From positions 1 to 54,393 of the forward strand of contig JAMPFR010000017.1 in assembly GCA_023664365.1 (NCBI GenBank): 54,393 nucleotides of DNA, read 5' to 3'. The DNA comes from Acetatifactor muris (GTDB lineage: Bacteria; Bacillota; Clostridia; Lachnospirales; Lachnospiraceae). A program made the position numbers and the translations under genes. The notes below the pieces were generated by a model that saw nothing but the letters and a program-made list of their open reading frames with translations, had not been told where the DNA came from and did no database searches. This document shows, one piece after another, positions 1 to 7,445 of this stretch (the stretch's first letter is position 1; each line of letters begins with the position of its first letter).

Positions 1-1
1 C

Positions 2-220
2 AAAGAGGGAAATGTAGAAATTTTCCTGCGACTGTTTGGTGATTTAGGTTTGGAGAAAGCTGTACTGGAGGAGGACAATTATACAGCTGATGCAAATGCT
101 TCCGAATCGGAAGAGCTGAATGAACCGGAAAAACCGGGCAAGGTAGCAAATGGAAAATCCCCCACACAGGCAGATAAAATTACTAATAGAAACGCTCTAA
201 ATAATAACAACCATACATAA
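2..220 (+). CDS. C-terminal fragment of an unidentified protein (partial)
   Basis: An open frame enters from the left edge and stops at the TAA at 218-220, giving 72 residues. The first part looks folded (FLRLFGDLGLEKAVLEED), the rest is low complexity and polar, ending in an Asn-rich tail (NALNNNNHT). No start is visible, so this is the tail of a gene lying mostly outside the window. I do not recognise the family. The following 41-residue fragment has the flavour of mobile-element proteins, so this may be part of a degraded element, but that is inference. Confidence 0.4.
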   Translation, partial: KEGNVEIFLRLFGDLGLEKAVLEEDNYTADANASESEELNEPEKPGKVANGKSPTQADKITNRNALNNNNHT

Positions 221-239
221 GGACGTAACGGACCGCCTC

Positions 240-365
240 ATGCAGATCAATCCCACCCTGGCAAAGCAGGCCAGACTGGTGCTGGACGTGAACAAATCGG
301 AGCGTCATATCAGAGGCGGACTTGCAACAAAAGAAAAATACGCCCACAGGCAGGAGCATTGCTAG
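240..365 (+). pseudogene. Short basic fragment resembling a mobile-element protein tail
   Basis: ATG at 240 opens a 41-residue frame ending at TAG 363-365. It has no clear ribosome binding site. It carries ERHIRGGLATKEKY, a basic motif that I associate, from memory and not firmly, with proteins of Clostridia conjugative or mobilisable elements. The frame is open back to position 201, so the ATG may be internal to a longer lost gene. I treat it as a remnant. A homology search against relaxase and mobilisation families would decide. Confidence 0.3.
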
Positions 366-381
366 AAGCGGTATTACTTGG

Positions 382-420
382 CATATGACAGGTATATCTA
401 CAAAATATACTTGTCATATG
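382..420. repeat. 16-bp near-perfect inverted repeat (hairpin)
   Basis: Left arm 382-397 and right arm 405-420 (core CATATGACA / TGTCATATG) pair over 16 positions with a single G-T wobble around a 7-nt loop. There is no T-tract after it, so it is not an ordinary terminator. It sits between the mobile-element-like fragments and the UDP-sugar pyrophosphorylase gene. It may be an operator, the end of a transposable element or part of a leader; the sequence does not decide. Confidence 0.6.
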
Positions 421-501
421 GCAGGTGCGGAAATGGTATGTAAACGAGTTGACGGTGGACAGGCTATGGGAAGGTCTGGTATACTTAACTTAAAGTCCCG
501 G

Positions 502-518
502 CGGGCTAAATCAGCCCG
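502..518 (+). other. Small GC-rich hairpin in the leader of the pyrophosphorylase gene
   Basis: CGGGCT (502-507) pairs with AGCCCG (513-518) around a 5-nt loop, and an alternative pairing of AGCCC with the next GGGCT is possible. No T-tract follows. It lies about 55 nt ahead of the start at 574. Function unknown. Confidence 0.35.
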
Positions 519-573
519 GTGGGCTGAAGTTGTCCGGCGGAAAGCAGCCGTCAGGCAGGAAGGGTGGAAAAAC

Positions 574-1800
574 ATGAATTTAGCGCAGGCAAAGGAGAAG
601 CTGGCGAAGTACGGGCAGGAGCACGTCCTGAAATATTATGATGAGCTGCAGGAGCAGGAGCGGGAGGCGCTTCTTGCGCAGATAGAGGCCACGGATATGA
701 GCCTTCTGGAGGCATGCAGGCACAGGGAGGAACTGGAAAAGAAAGGCGTCATCACGCCCCTGGCGGCCATGCAGCTGCCGGAGATCGAGGAGAACCGAGA
801 AATATTTACCAAGCTGGGGCTGGAAGCAATCAGAGCCGGGAAGGTGGGCGCAGTGCTTCTGGCGGGGGGCATGGGGACCAGGCTGGGCTCAGACGATCCC
901 AAGGGTATGTACAATGTGGGCCTGACCAGGGATCTGTACATTTTCCAGTGCCTGATGAATAATCTGTCGGATGCGGTACGGCAGGCGGATGCCTGGATTC
1001 ATCTTTTTGTCATGACCAGCGACAAAAACCATGAGGCTACCGTAAGCTTCTTAAAGGAGCATGACTACTTTGGCTATCGGGGGGAGTTTGTTCACTTTTT
1101 TAAGCAGGAGATGGCCGCAGCCACTGACTATGAGGGCAAAATATATCTGGAGGAAAAGGGGAGGCTTTCCACTTCCCCCAACGGCAACGGGGGCTGGTTT
1201 ATCTCCATGAAGAATGCCGGGCTTCTGGAGCTTGTGAAAAAAGAGGGAATTCAGTGGCTGAACGTGTTTGCCGTGGATAATGTGCTGCAGAAAATTGCCG
1301 ACCCCTGCTTTGTGGGCGCTGCCATTCAGCGGAACTGCGCCGTCGGCGCCAAGGTGGTGCGCAAGAATGCTCCGGACGAGAAGGTGGGCGTTGTGTGCCT
1401 GGAGGACGGGCGGCCCTCCATTGTGGAATACTATGAGCTGACAGAGGAAATGATGAACGCAAAGGACGAAAAGGGCGACCCGCTTTATTATTTCGGCGTT
1501 ATCCTGAATTATCTCTTCCGGGTGCAGGATCTGATTGAAATTCTGGATAAGCGGCTGCCACTGCACATTGTGGAGAAAAAGATTCCCTATCTGAACGAGG
1601 CGGGAGAACTGATAAAGCCGGACGCGCCCAACGGATTCAAATATGAAAACCTGGTGCTGGACATGATTCATCAGATGGACAGCTGTCTGCCCTATGAGGT
1701 GGTGCGGGAGAAGGAATTTGCGCCGATTAAGAACAAAACGGGAGTGGATTCCGTGGAGAGCGCCAGGGCGCTGCTGCAGCAGAACGGGATCACACTTTAA
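574..1800 (+). CDS. UDPGP-family UTP:sugar-1-phosphate uridylyltransferase
   Basis: The product (408 aa) belongs to the eukaryotic-type UDPGP family, which includes UDP-N-acetylhexosamine pyrophosphorylase (UAP1); it makes a UDP-sugar from UTP and a sugar 1-phosphate in the cytoplasm. The signature LAGGMGTRLG lies at residues 96-105, followed by PKGMYNVG. GNGGWFISMKNAG and FAVDNVLQKIADPCFVG match the substrate and metal regions of UAP1-like enzymes. The frame is open upstream to 322, but the ATG at 574 has a good purine-rich site (AGGAAGGGTGG), and the N-terminal helical region expected of the family begins there. The galE gene follows about 210 nt later, fitting UDP-sugar supply for envelope glycans. 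Whether the substrate is GlcNAc-1-P, GalNAc-1-P or Glc-1-P cannot be told from sequence. Confidence 0.88.
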   Translation: MNLAQAKEKLAKYGQEHVLKYYDELQEQEREALLAQIEATDMSLLEACRHREELEKKGVITPLAAMQLPEIEENREIFTKLGLEAIRAGKVGAVLLAGGMGTRLGSDDPKGMYNVGLTRDLYIFQCLMNNLSDAVRQADAWIHLFVMTSDKNHEATVSFLKEHDYFGYRGEFVHFFKQEMAAATDYEGKIYLEEKGRLSTSPNGNGGWFISMKNAGLLELVKKEGIQWLNVFAVDNVLQKIADPCFVGAAIQRNCAVGAKVVRKNAPDEKVGVVCLEDGRPSIVEYYELTEEMMNAKDEKGDPLYYFGVILNYLFRVQDLIEILDKRLPLHIVEKKIPYLNEAGELIKPDAPNGFKYENLVLDMIHQMDSCLPYEVVREKEFAPIKNKTGVDSVESARALLQQNGITL

Positions 1801-2013
1801 ACATTTTGACAGATTCTGATAACAAATAAGTATTGTGCCTCCCGGCAGAGCAGGAGTATCATTGAATCATACGGCGGACATTTGCAGAGCCTTGAACGGT
1901 TGTAAGCGCGATATGTCAAAAGGACATATTTGGCTCACGGAAACAGATGTCTGCATAACCGGAACAGACAACAAAAAACAATGCGGGAAGTATCCTGCGG
2001 AAAAGAGGGAGCT

Positions 2014-3030
2014 ATGAAAATTTTAGTGACAGGCGGCGCCGGATTTATCGGCAGCCATACGGTGGTGGAATTGCAGCAGGCAGGTTATGATGTGGCAGTG
2101 CTGGACAATCTCTGTAACGCCAGTGAAAAATCCCTGCAGCGGGTGGAGGCTATCACGGGCAAAAAGGTTCCTTTTTACAAGACGGATATTTTGGATCGGG
2201 AAGGACTTGAGAAAATATTCTCCGCAGAGAAGATCGACGCGGTTATCCATTTTGCGGGGCTGAAGGCGGTGGGCGAGTCCGTGCAGAAGCCCTGGGAGTA
2301 TTATGAGAACAATATTGCAGGCACCCTGACCCTGGTGGACGTCATGAGAAAGCACGGGGTGAAGAACATTATCTTTTCCTCCAGCGCAACGGTGTACGGG
2401 AATCCCGCCTTTATACCCATCACAGAGGAATGCCCCAAGGGACAATGTACCAACCCTTACGGCTGGACCAAGTCCATGCTGGAGCAGATCTTGTCCGACA
2501 TTCAGAAGGCGGATCCGGAATGGAACGTTATCCTGCTCCGTTATTTTAATCCCATCGGCGCCCATAAGAGCGGCACGATGGGAGAGAATCCCAACGGCAT
2601 TCCCAACAATCTGATGCCTTATATCACCCAGGTGGCGGTAGGAAAACTGAAGGAGCTGGGAGTCTTCGGAAATGATTACGATACGCCGGACGGAACCGGC
2701 GTCAGGGATTACATCCATGTGGTGGATCTGGCAGTGGGCCATGTGAAGGCATTAAAGAAGATTGAAGAAAAAGCCGGGCTGAAAATTTATAATCTGGGGA
2801 CAGGCGTGGGGTACAGCGTTCTGGATATTGTGAAAAATTTTGAAGAAGCCACGGGCGTAAAGATTCCCTATGTGATTAAGGACAGGCGCCCCGGCGATAT
2901 TGCGACCTGCTATGCGGACGCGGGCCTGGCGAAGCAGGAGCTGGGCTGGGAGGCGCAGTACGGCATCAGGGAGATGTGCGCCGATTCCTGGAGGTGGCAG
3001 AAGAATAATCCCAACGGATATGAGGATTAA
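2014..3030 (+). CDS. galE: UDP-glucose 4-epimerase
   Basis: A 338-residue extended short-chain dehydrogenase that interconverts UDP-glucose and UDP-galactose with bound NAD. The Rossmann motif GGAGFIG is at residues 7-13. The catalytic Ser is in SSSATVYG (about residue 124), and the Tyr/Lys pair in YGWTK is Y149/K153. The length is normal for bacterial GalE. The frame is open back to 1930, but the ATG at 2014 has AAGAGGGAG eight bases upstream and gives the canonical MKILVTGG start. Its last 4 bp overlap the end of a convergent small gene at 3027. With the preceding UDP-sugar pyrophosphorylase and the distant glf gene it supplies UDP-galactose for surface polysaccharide. Confidence 0.97.
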   Translation: MKILVTGGAGFIGSHTVVELQQAGYDVAVLDNLCNASEKSLQRVEAITGKKVPFYKTDILDREGLEKIFSAEKIDAVIHFAGLKAVGESVQKPWEYYENNIAGTLTLVDVMRKHGVKNIIFSSSATVYGNPAFIPITEECPKGQCTNPYGWTKSMLEQILSDIQKADPEWNVILLRYFNPIGAHKSGTMGENPNGIPNNLMPYITQVAVGKLKELGVFGNDYDTPDGTGVRDYIHVVDLAVGHVKALKKIEEKAGLKIYNLGTGVGYSVLDIVKNFEEATGVKIPYVIKDRRPGDIATCYADAGLAKQELGWEAQYGIREMCADSWRWQKNNPNGYED

Positions 3031-3293
3031 TCCTCCTCAATGACTTGGATTTCCAGATAGTCGAAATCAACGGTTTCTATAAAATTGTCCTGGGTGAAAC
3101 GTGCCTTTCGGTGTCTTTTGAACTCCGCGATGGTTTTGTCCAGCCAGATGGGTTTGCCTAAGTCAAACTGAAGGCATATTTCATCCAGAGCGTGAAATAC
3201 CTTGTGGGTGCGGGTATCAACGCTCCCGTCTTCAATGCAGGCGTCCTGCAGCATATGATTGTCTTTAAAGGTTCTTGCCCATAAACGAAACAT
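3027..3293 (-). CDS. Conserved hypothetical protein, 88 aa
   Basis: A small acidic cytoplasmic protein with no signal peptide or membrane segment. It has a convincing ribosome binding site (GGGGGAAA) just upstream of its ATG on the minus strand and ends on galE with a 4-bp tail-to-tail overlap. The sequence has a regular pattern ([18 protein letters not shown], then [18 protein letters not shown]) that suggests a small alpha/beta fold. I recall similar unnamed proteins in Clostridia but no function. Expressed alone, opposite to both neighbours. Confidence 0.65.
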   Translation of the reverse strand: MFRLWARTFKDNHMLQDACIEDGSVDTRTHKVFHALDEICLQFDLGKPIWLDKTIAEFKRHRKARFTQDNFIETVDFDYLEIQVIEED

Positions 3294-3518
3294 AGTCTTT
3301 TCCCCCGTTTTTCTTAATCTTAATGGATTTTTCCCTCCGGTGCAAGTAAAACATACAGCTGCCGCAGGCAGCTTGTGCCGCAGGCAGCGCGGGTACTGTG
3401 AAATAACCGGAATAAAAGTTTACCCGGCTGCATAAATATACAAGGTAGGGCAGAAACGGCGGCTCTCTTAAAAAAGGATTAATTTTTTGTGAATATCATA
3501 CATTTGCATGAGTTTTTG

Positions 3519-3527
3519 TGGTATAAT
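3519..3527 (+). promoter_or_regulatory. Extended -10 promoter for the RelQ-like gene
   Basis: TG at 3519-3520, one base, then TATAAT at 3522-3527: a consensus extended -10. No good -35 sits 17 bp upstream. The start codon of the alarmone synthetase lies about 49 nt downstream. Confidence 0.6.
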
Positions 3528-3575
3528 AAAATAGAATTTACAACGAAAGAAAATCTCTGTAATAAAGGAGCGGCA

Positions 3576-4220
3576 ATGGAACTGAAGGAATTAAAGGGCG
3601 ACAACGGCGAAGGAGTGGACAGCTGGAAAGAGGTGACGCTCATTTACAGCGCCGCGCTGCGGCAGATTGAGACAAAGATGGGAATTCTGAACGATGAATT
3701 CCAGCATGTTCATCAATATAATCCTATCGAACATATCAAGGCCAGGATCAAAACGCCGGAGAGTATTGTAAAGAAACTGAAACGGAACGGATACGAGTCC
3801 ACCATCGACAATATGGTGAAGTACATAAATGACATAGCGGGCATCCGCATTATCTGTTCTTTTACCTCGGACATTTACCGGATAGCGGATATGATTGCGG
3901 AGCAGAGAGATATTAAGGTGATTGCGGTAAAGGATTACATCACCTTTCCCAAGGCCAGCGGTTACAAGAGCTATCATATGATTGTGACGGTGCCTGTGTA
4001 TCTGTCGGATCGCACCGTGGACACTACCGTGGAAATTCAGATCCGAACGGTTGCCATGGATTTCTGGGCAAGCCTGGAGCACAAGATTCACTATAAATTT
4101 GAAGGAGACGCACCGGAGCACATCAGGAGCGAGTTGATTGAGTGTGCCAAGATGGTGTCTGATTTGGATGCCAGAATGCTGTCCCTGAATGACGAAATAC
4201 TTGCAATCAGCAGGAAATGA
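3576..4220 (+). CDS. Small alarmone synthetase, RelQ/YjbM type
   Basis: A 214-residue RelA/SpoT synthetase-domain protein with no hydrolase or ACT/TGS domains, the size of RelQ. It transfers pyrophosphate from ATP to GDP or GTP to make (pp)pGpp. Visible motifs: RIKTPESIVKKLKRNG, NDIAGIRIICSF (from residue 85), FPKASGYKSYHMIV, and EIQIRT (153-158) followed by MDFWASLEHKIHYK, the nucleotide-binding and catalytic strands of the family. ATG 3576 follows AAAGGAGCGG; the frame is open upstream but only that site has a Shine-Dalgarno and a matching promoter. It is monocistronic, with its own extended -10 promoter and a strong terminator. Such enzymes usually answer cell wall or starvation stress through transcription; this is family knowledge. 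Confidence 0.93.
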   Translation: MELKELKGDNGEGVDSWKEVTLIYSAALRQIETKMGILNDEFQHVHQYNPIEHIKARIKTPESIVKKLKRNGYESTIDNMVKYINDIAGIRIICSFTSDIYRIADMIAEQRDIKVIAVKDYITFPKASGYKSYHMIVTVPVYLSDRTVDTTVEIQIRTVAMDFWASLEHKIHYKFEGDAPEHIRSELIECAKMVSDLDARMLSLNDEILAISRK

Positions 4221-4241
4221 TGTCTGTTGAAATGCTGTTTG

Positions 4242-4277
4242 GCGGGTGAAAGCAGGAAAACTTTCATCCGCTTTTTT
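4242..4277 (+). terminator. Rho-independent terminator of the RelQ-like gene
   Basis: GCGGGTGAAAG (4242-4252) pairs with CTTTCATCCGC (4261-4271), 11 bp with one wobble, loop of 8 nt, followed by six T (4272-4277). Confidence 0.9.
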
Positions 4278-4643
4278 CATGACGACAGAATTTTTGCGAA
4301 ACGTGAATTTTCCGGCGAATTTCTGCGAAGTGTGATTTGCACACGCGCTGCGGCGGAAGAAGGCATTTACCGCCCGATTACCCCTAAATGAGGAGTGCCC
4401 AGGCACCTTTCGGCACCCGGGCTATTATGAAAAAATTATCTTATTTGCTTCTTTGAATGTACTTAGAGTATAACAATTAAATATGAACAAAGTATGAATA
4501 AGCTGTAAATAGTTGGTGAATGTTACAAAAATCTTATATGGAACAAACGAGATATGTACATTTTGCACAAACAAAGCAAATATAAGCCGGGGAAGAACTG
4601 TAACGAAAATACGGCGGCATCTGCGGGCCATAGCCGGAAACAG
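4278..4643. other. Intergenic stretch, nothing firm seen
   Basis: About 370 bp between the terminator of the RelQ gene and the promoter of the coiled-coil gene. It is AT-rich to the right. Minus-strand open frames cross it but have no ribosome binding site and no recognisable product. A weak GC-rich dyad near 4395-4422 is too imperfect to call. Confidence 0.5.
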
Positions 4644-4672
4644 TTGTAATATGTGTAAAATAATGGTATAAT
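4644..4672 (+). promoter_or_regulatory. SigA-type promoter for the coiled-coil gene
   Basis: TTGTAA (4644-4649), 17-bp spacer, TATAAT (4667-4672) with TG one base upstream of the -10. The start codon is 56 nt downstream. Confidence 0.75.
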
Positions 4673-4728
4673 AACTAATAATTGCAAAGATAATTAAGGA
4701 AGCACAGTTGATATTTGGAGGAACGCAG

Positions 4729-5502
4729 ATGGACATATTTATGGATAAACTGGCACAGCAGCGGAATGCCCAGGAGATTATCAAGGCCAACACCACGGCT
4801 GAAATTCAGGAACTGGATATGCTCAGAAGCCGGGTGGCGGAATATAACGATTGCCTGAACAAGCTGCAGAGGCTGGTAAACGAAGGCGCTGACGGGATTA
4901 AGAGCGCATCCGGAGAAAGCGTGGCGGAGATAAGACGGCTGGTGGAAGCGAGCCTTGCAAAAATAAGGGAAATCCAACAGGACGCCTCAGGGCTGGAAAA
5001 GCTTGGGAAACAGCTGGAAGGCGTCGGCGGGCAGATGGAGGACGCAAACGATCGTTTGAAAGGTATGAACGGCCGGCTGGAGGATGTAGACGGTCAGCTG
5101 AAGGGCATGGACGGCCGATTGGGAAATCTGGGCGTACAGGTGGACAGCGTGAACGGACAGCTGGGAAATCTGAACGCGGAACTCTCCGATAAAATGGGGC
5201 AGTTATCCAGACAGCTGGAGGAGAATGCCCGGGAGAATCCGGGGGATCGGCTGAACGAAAAATTTGCCGTGGCGGATGAAAACGTCCATAAAGAGTGTGT
5301 GAAGGTATACCGCAACGTGCAGGCGGTTGTCATGGAGGAAAGCGGAAAGCAGAATGAAACTCTGGCTGAGATTTCGGGAACGCTGAACGCCACAAAGGGC
5401 AGGCTGGGAATCGTGCTGGGGATCTCTGTAGCGGCCCTGGTATTTTCTCTGGCGGGGGCTGTGCTTCAGCTGCTGAATCTGCTGGGTATCAGCCTGGCGT
5501 AA
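4729..5502 (+). CDS. Coiled-coil protein with C-terminal membrane anchor
   Basis: 257 residues with no recognised enzyme domain. Residues about 20-190 are a long coiled coil with repeating short units of the type (L/M)xGMxGRLxxVxGQL, clearly visible as decayed tandem repeats. A 25-residue hydrophobic segment near the C terminus (IVLGISVAALVFSLAGAVL) forms a tail anchor, so the coil should face the cytoplasm. ATG 4729 has GGAGG eight bases upstream; an earlier ATG at 4708 lacks one. It has its own promoter, and the flavin reductase follows only 27 nt later, so the two may be cotranscribed. The function is unknown; it could be a scaffold or a spacer at the membrane. Confidence 0.75.
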   Translation: MDIFMDKLAQQRNAQEIIKANTTAEIQELDMLRSRVAEYNDCLNKLQRLVNEGADGIKSASGESVAEIRRLVEASLAKIREIQQDASGLEKLGKQLEGVGGQMEDANDRLKGMNGRLEDVDGQLKGMDGRLGNLGVQVDSVNGQLGNLNAELSDKMGQLSRQLEENARENPGDRLNEKFAVADENVHKECVKVYRNVQAVVMEESGKQNETLAEISGTLNATKGRLGIVLGISVAALVFSLAGAVLQLLNLLGISLA

Positions 5503-5529
5503 GCCTGCGTAAATGAGATGGGAGGAAAT

Positions 5530-6093
5530 ATGTCCAAGGAGCTTTGGAAGCCCGGTAATATGCTGTATCCGCTGCCGGTAGTCATGGTGAGCGTGGCCGA
5601 CGGAAAGGGGAGGGCAAATATCATAACGGTTGCGTGGGCAGGGACAATCTGCACCAACCCGCCTATGGTCAGTATATCGGTGCGCCCGGAGAGATATTCC
5701 CATTCCATTATAAAGGACACGGGAGAGTTTGTCATCAACCTGACTACCCGGCAGTTAGCGTTTGCCACAGATTACTGTGGGGTGAAAAGCGGCCGTGATG
5801 TGGATAAATTTAAAGAGATGAAGCTGACGCCTCTTTCCGCCAGCAGGGTCAGGGCGCCGCTGATTGCGGAAAGCCCGGTGAATATTGAGTGCAGGGTCAG
5901 GCAGGTTATGCCGCTGGGTTCCCATGATATGTTTCTGGCAGATGTAGTTGCCGTGCATGCGGACGAGCAATATATGGATGAGAAGCATAAATTTCATCTG
6001 GAGCAGGCAGAGCCCATTGTCTATTCCCACGGGGCTTATCTGGTCTGCGGGGAGCAGCTGGGCACCTTCGGTTACAGCGTGAAAAAGAATTGA
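5530..6093 (+). CDS. Flavin reductase-like, FMN-binding split-barrel protein
   Basis: 187 residues. The N-terminal sequence WKPGNMLYPLPVVMVSVAD, then NIITVAWAGTICTNPPMVSISVRPERYS and GEFVINL, is the pattern of the flavin reductase-like FMN-binding domain; these reduce or hold FMN using NAD(P)H or act as flavoproteins of unknown substrate. GGAGGAAAT precedes the ATG at 5530; a start at 5518 has no site. It ends 8 bp before the convergent polymerase gene. Physiological partner unknown. Confidence 0.88.
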   Translation: MSKELWKPGNMLYPLPVVMVSVADGKGRANIITVAWAGTICTNPPMVSISVRPERYSHSIIKDTGEFVINLTTRQLAFATDYCGVKSGRDVDKFKEMKLTPLSASRVRAPLIAESPVNIECRVRQVMPLGSHDMFLADVVAVHADEQYMDEKHKFHLEQAEPIVYSHGAYLVCGEQLGTFGYSVKKN

Positions 6094-6101
6094 AAATCAG
6101 G

Positions 6102-7307
6102 TTATTTGTGGGGGGAGTCCATGAGGCTGCCCCTTTTTACGGCATTGTCGCCGTATTTGCCGCGGATTTTGTCCAGGGCTGCGTCCAGCTTCTGCTGCTT
6201 TTCGGACGCCGGGGCGGCATAATCAAAAAGACTGAGCTGTACAGGTTCTCCTTCTTCGGAAAGCTTTCCCGTGCGTATGCCCAAAAGCCGGATGGGGGCG
6301 CCGTTCCACAGATCGTCAAACAGGGCGCAGGCCGTGCGGTAGATGGCGTCTGTGGAAGCCGTGGGAGAATCCAGTACGCTTTGGTGGGATACGGATTTAA
6401 AGTCGCTGTATTTGATTTCCGTGCAGACAAGGCCGGCCTTTGTGTGGGAAGCTCTAAGCCGCCTGCCTACGGACTCCGCCAGTTCCAGAAGGATTTTCAC
6501 GGCGGCTTCCCTGGTGGCTGCGTCTGAGGTCAGAGTGGTGGAATTACCGATATTTTTTGCCTCTGCGGGCTCCGGGAGAACGGCGGAGTCGTCCCGGCCG
6601 TTGGCATAGTTCCAGAGCATGCGGCCATGGCTCTTTAAATGGGCTGTCAGGATGTCCGGGTCTGTCCCCGCAAGGTCGCCTATGGTAAGAATACCAAGCT
6701 TTTTTAAGGTTTCCACGCTGGAGCGGCCGCAGAGAAACAGTTTGGATACGGGCAGGGGCCAGAGCTTTTCGGAGATTTCTCCGGAGTACAGGGTATGCAC
6801 CAGATTGGGCTTTTTAAAATCGGAAGCCATCTTTGCCAGAACCTTCCTGTCGGAAATGCCCACGTTTACCGTAAAGCCGAATTTTTCATATACTCCGTCC
6901 TTAATATAAGCGGCTGCGGCCTCCGGTGACGTATAGTTTGCAGCGATGGGGGAATAATCCATATAGCATTCGTCGATACTGACCTGCTCGATGTCGGGGC
7001 AGATGTTTTTCAGATGCTCCATGAGCTGGCGGCTGCGCCGATGGTAAAGCGCATGGTCGGGAGGCACCGTTACCAGGCCGGGACACTTGCGGAAAGCGTT
7101 TACAACGGGTTCCCCGGTGCTGATGCCGAAGGCTTTGGCGGGAATGGATTTTGCCAGTACCACGCCGTGGCGTGTGCTCATATCGCCTCCTACAATGGAG
7201 GGAATCAGGCGTAAATCCGTTTCGCCGCCGTTCTCAAGCTGCTCCAGGGCGGACCAGCTTAAGAAAGCGGAGTTTACATCGATATGAAAAATAATGGAAC
7301 CGCTCAT
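6102..7307 (-). CDS. dinB: Y-family DNA polymerase (DNA polymerase IV-like)
   Basis: 401 residues, a translesion polymerase. Catalytic acidic motifs are in FHIDVNSAFLSW (residues 7-18) and VSIDECYMDYS (about 109-119). The helix-hairpin-helix region (LGILTIGDLAGTDPDIL) and a little-finger domain follow. The length is normal for DinB; the closing segment EGEPVQLSLFDY resembles a beta-clamp binding motif (QLSLF). A GGAGG site lies just before the ATG, and a promoter is visible at 7346-7374. It is divergently transcribed from the M23 gene. I saw no clear LexA box in the 138-bp spacer, so damage regulation is not shown. Confidence 0.93.
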   Translation of the reverse strand: MSGSIIFHIDVNSAFLSWSALEQLENGGETDLRLIPSIVGGDMSTRHGVVLAKSIPAKAFGISTGEPVVNAFRKCPGLVTVPPDHALYHRRSRQLMEHLKNICPDIEQVSIDECYMDYSPIAANYTSPEAAAAYIKDGVYEKFGFTVNVGISDRKVLAKMASDFKKPNLVHTLYSGEISEKLWPLPVSKLFLCGRSSVETLKKLGILTIGDLAGTDPDILTAHLKSHGRMLWNYANGRDDSAVLPEPAEAKNIGNSTTLTSDAATREAAVKILLELAESVGRRLRASHTKAGLVCTEIKYSDFKSVSHQSVLDSPTASTDAIYRTACALFDDLWNGAPIRLLGIRTGKLSEEGEPVQLSLFDYAAPASEKQQKLDAALDKIRGKYGDNAVKRGSLMDSPHK

Positions 7308-7345
7308 GCCGCACCTCCGGGAATTGCATCATAGTTGTTATATTT

Positions 7346-7374
7346 ACTATATCCTTGGAAAACTGACTTTACAA
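7346..7374 (-). promoter_or_regulatory. SigA-type promoter of dinB
   Basis: On the minus strand: TTGTAA (7374-7369), 17-bp spacer, TATAGT (7351-7346), about 39 nt from the start codon. Confidence 0.65.
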
Positions 7375-7382
7375 GGGAAAAA

Positions 7383-7420
7383 AATGTTGTTAGAATAAAA
7401 ATGTTGTCGGGAAATGTTGT
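7383..7420. repeat. Three copies of AATGTTGT between dinB and the M23 gene
   Basis: AATGTTGT occurs at 7383-7390, 7400-7407 and 7413-7420, just upstream of the M23 start at 7446 and upstream of the dinB promoter. Spacing is 17 and 13 bp. It could be an operator array or chance in an AT-rich spacer. Confidence 0.35.
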
Positions 7421-7445
7421 TTGAATCAGTGGAAATGGGAAACTT

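Noticed and set aside
366-573. T-box or other known riboswitch before the UDP-sugar pyrophosphorylase
   Set aside because: Hairpins exist, but neither a T-box sequence nor a terminator with T-run nor any known riboswitch motif is visible.
1051-1671. Long minus-strand open frame opposite the UDP-sugar pyrophosphorylase
   Set aside because: No ribosome binding site, composition typical of the shadow of a GC-rich gene, no family resemblance. The same holds for other long antisense frames, for example 12987-14153, 14253-15080, 34016-35461 and 51325-52593.
4425-4796. Minus-strand hydrophobic frame of 123 residues in the spacer before the coiled-coil gene
   Set aside because: It runs over the promoter and start of the coiled-coil gene, lacks a ribosome binding site, and its hydrophobicity comes from AT-rich sequence.
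6090-6527. Plus-strand frame of 145 residues opposite the end of dinB
   Set aside because: Antisense shadow of the polymerase gene, starting inside the end of the flavin reductase gene with no convincing product.
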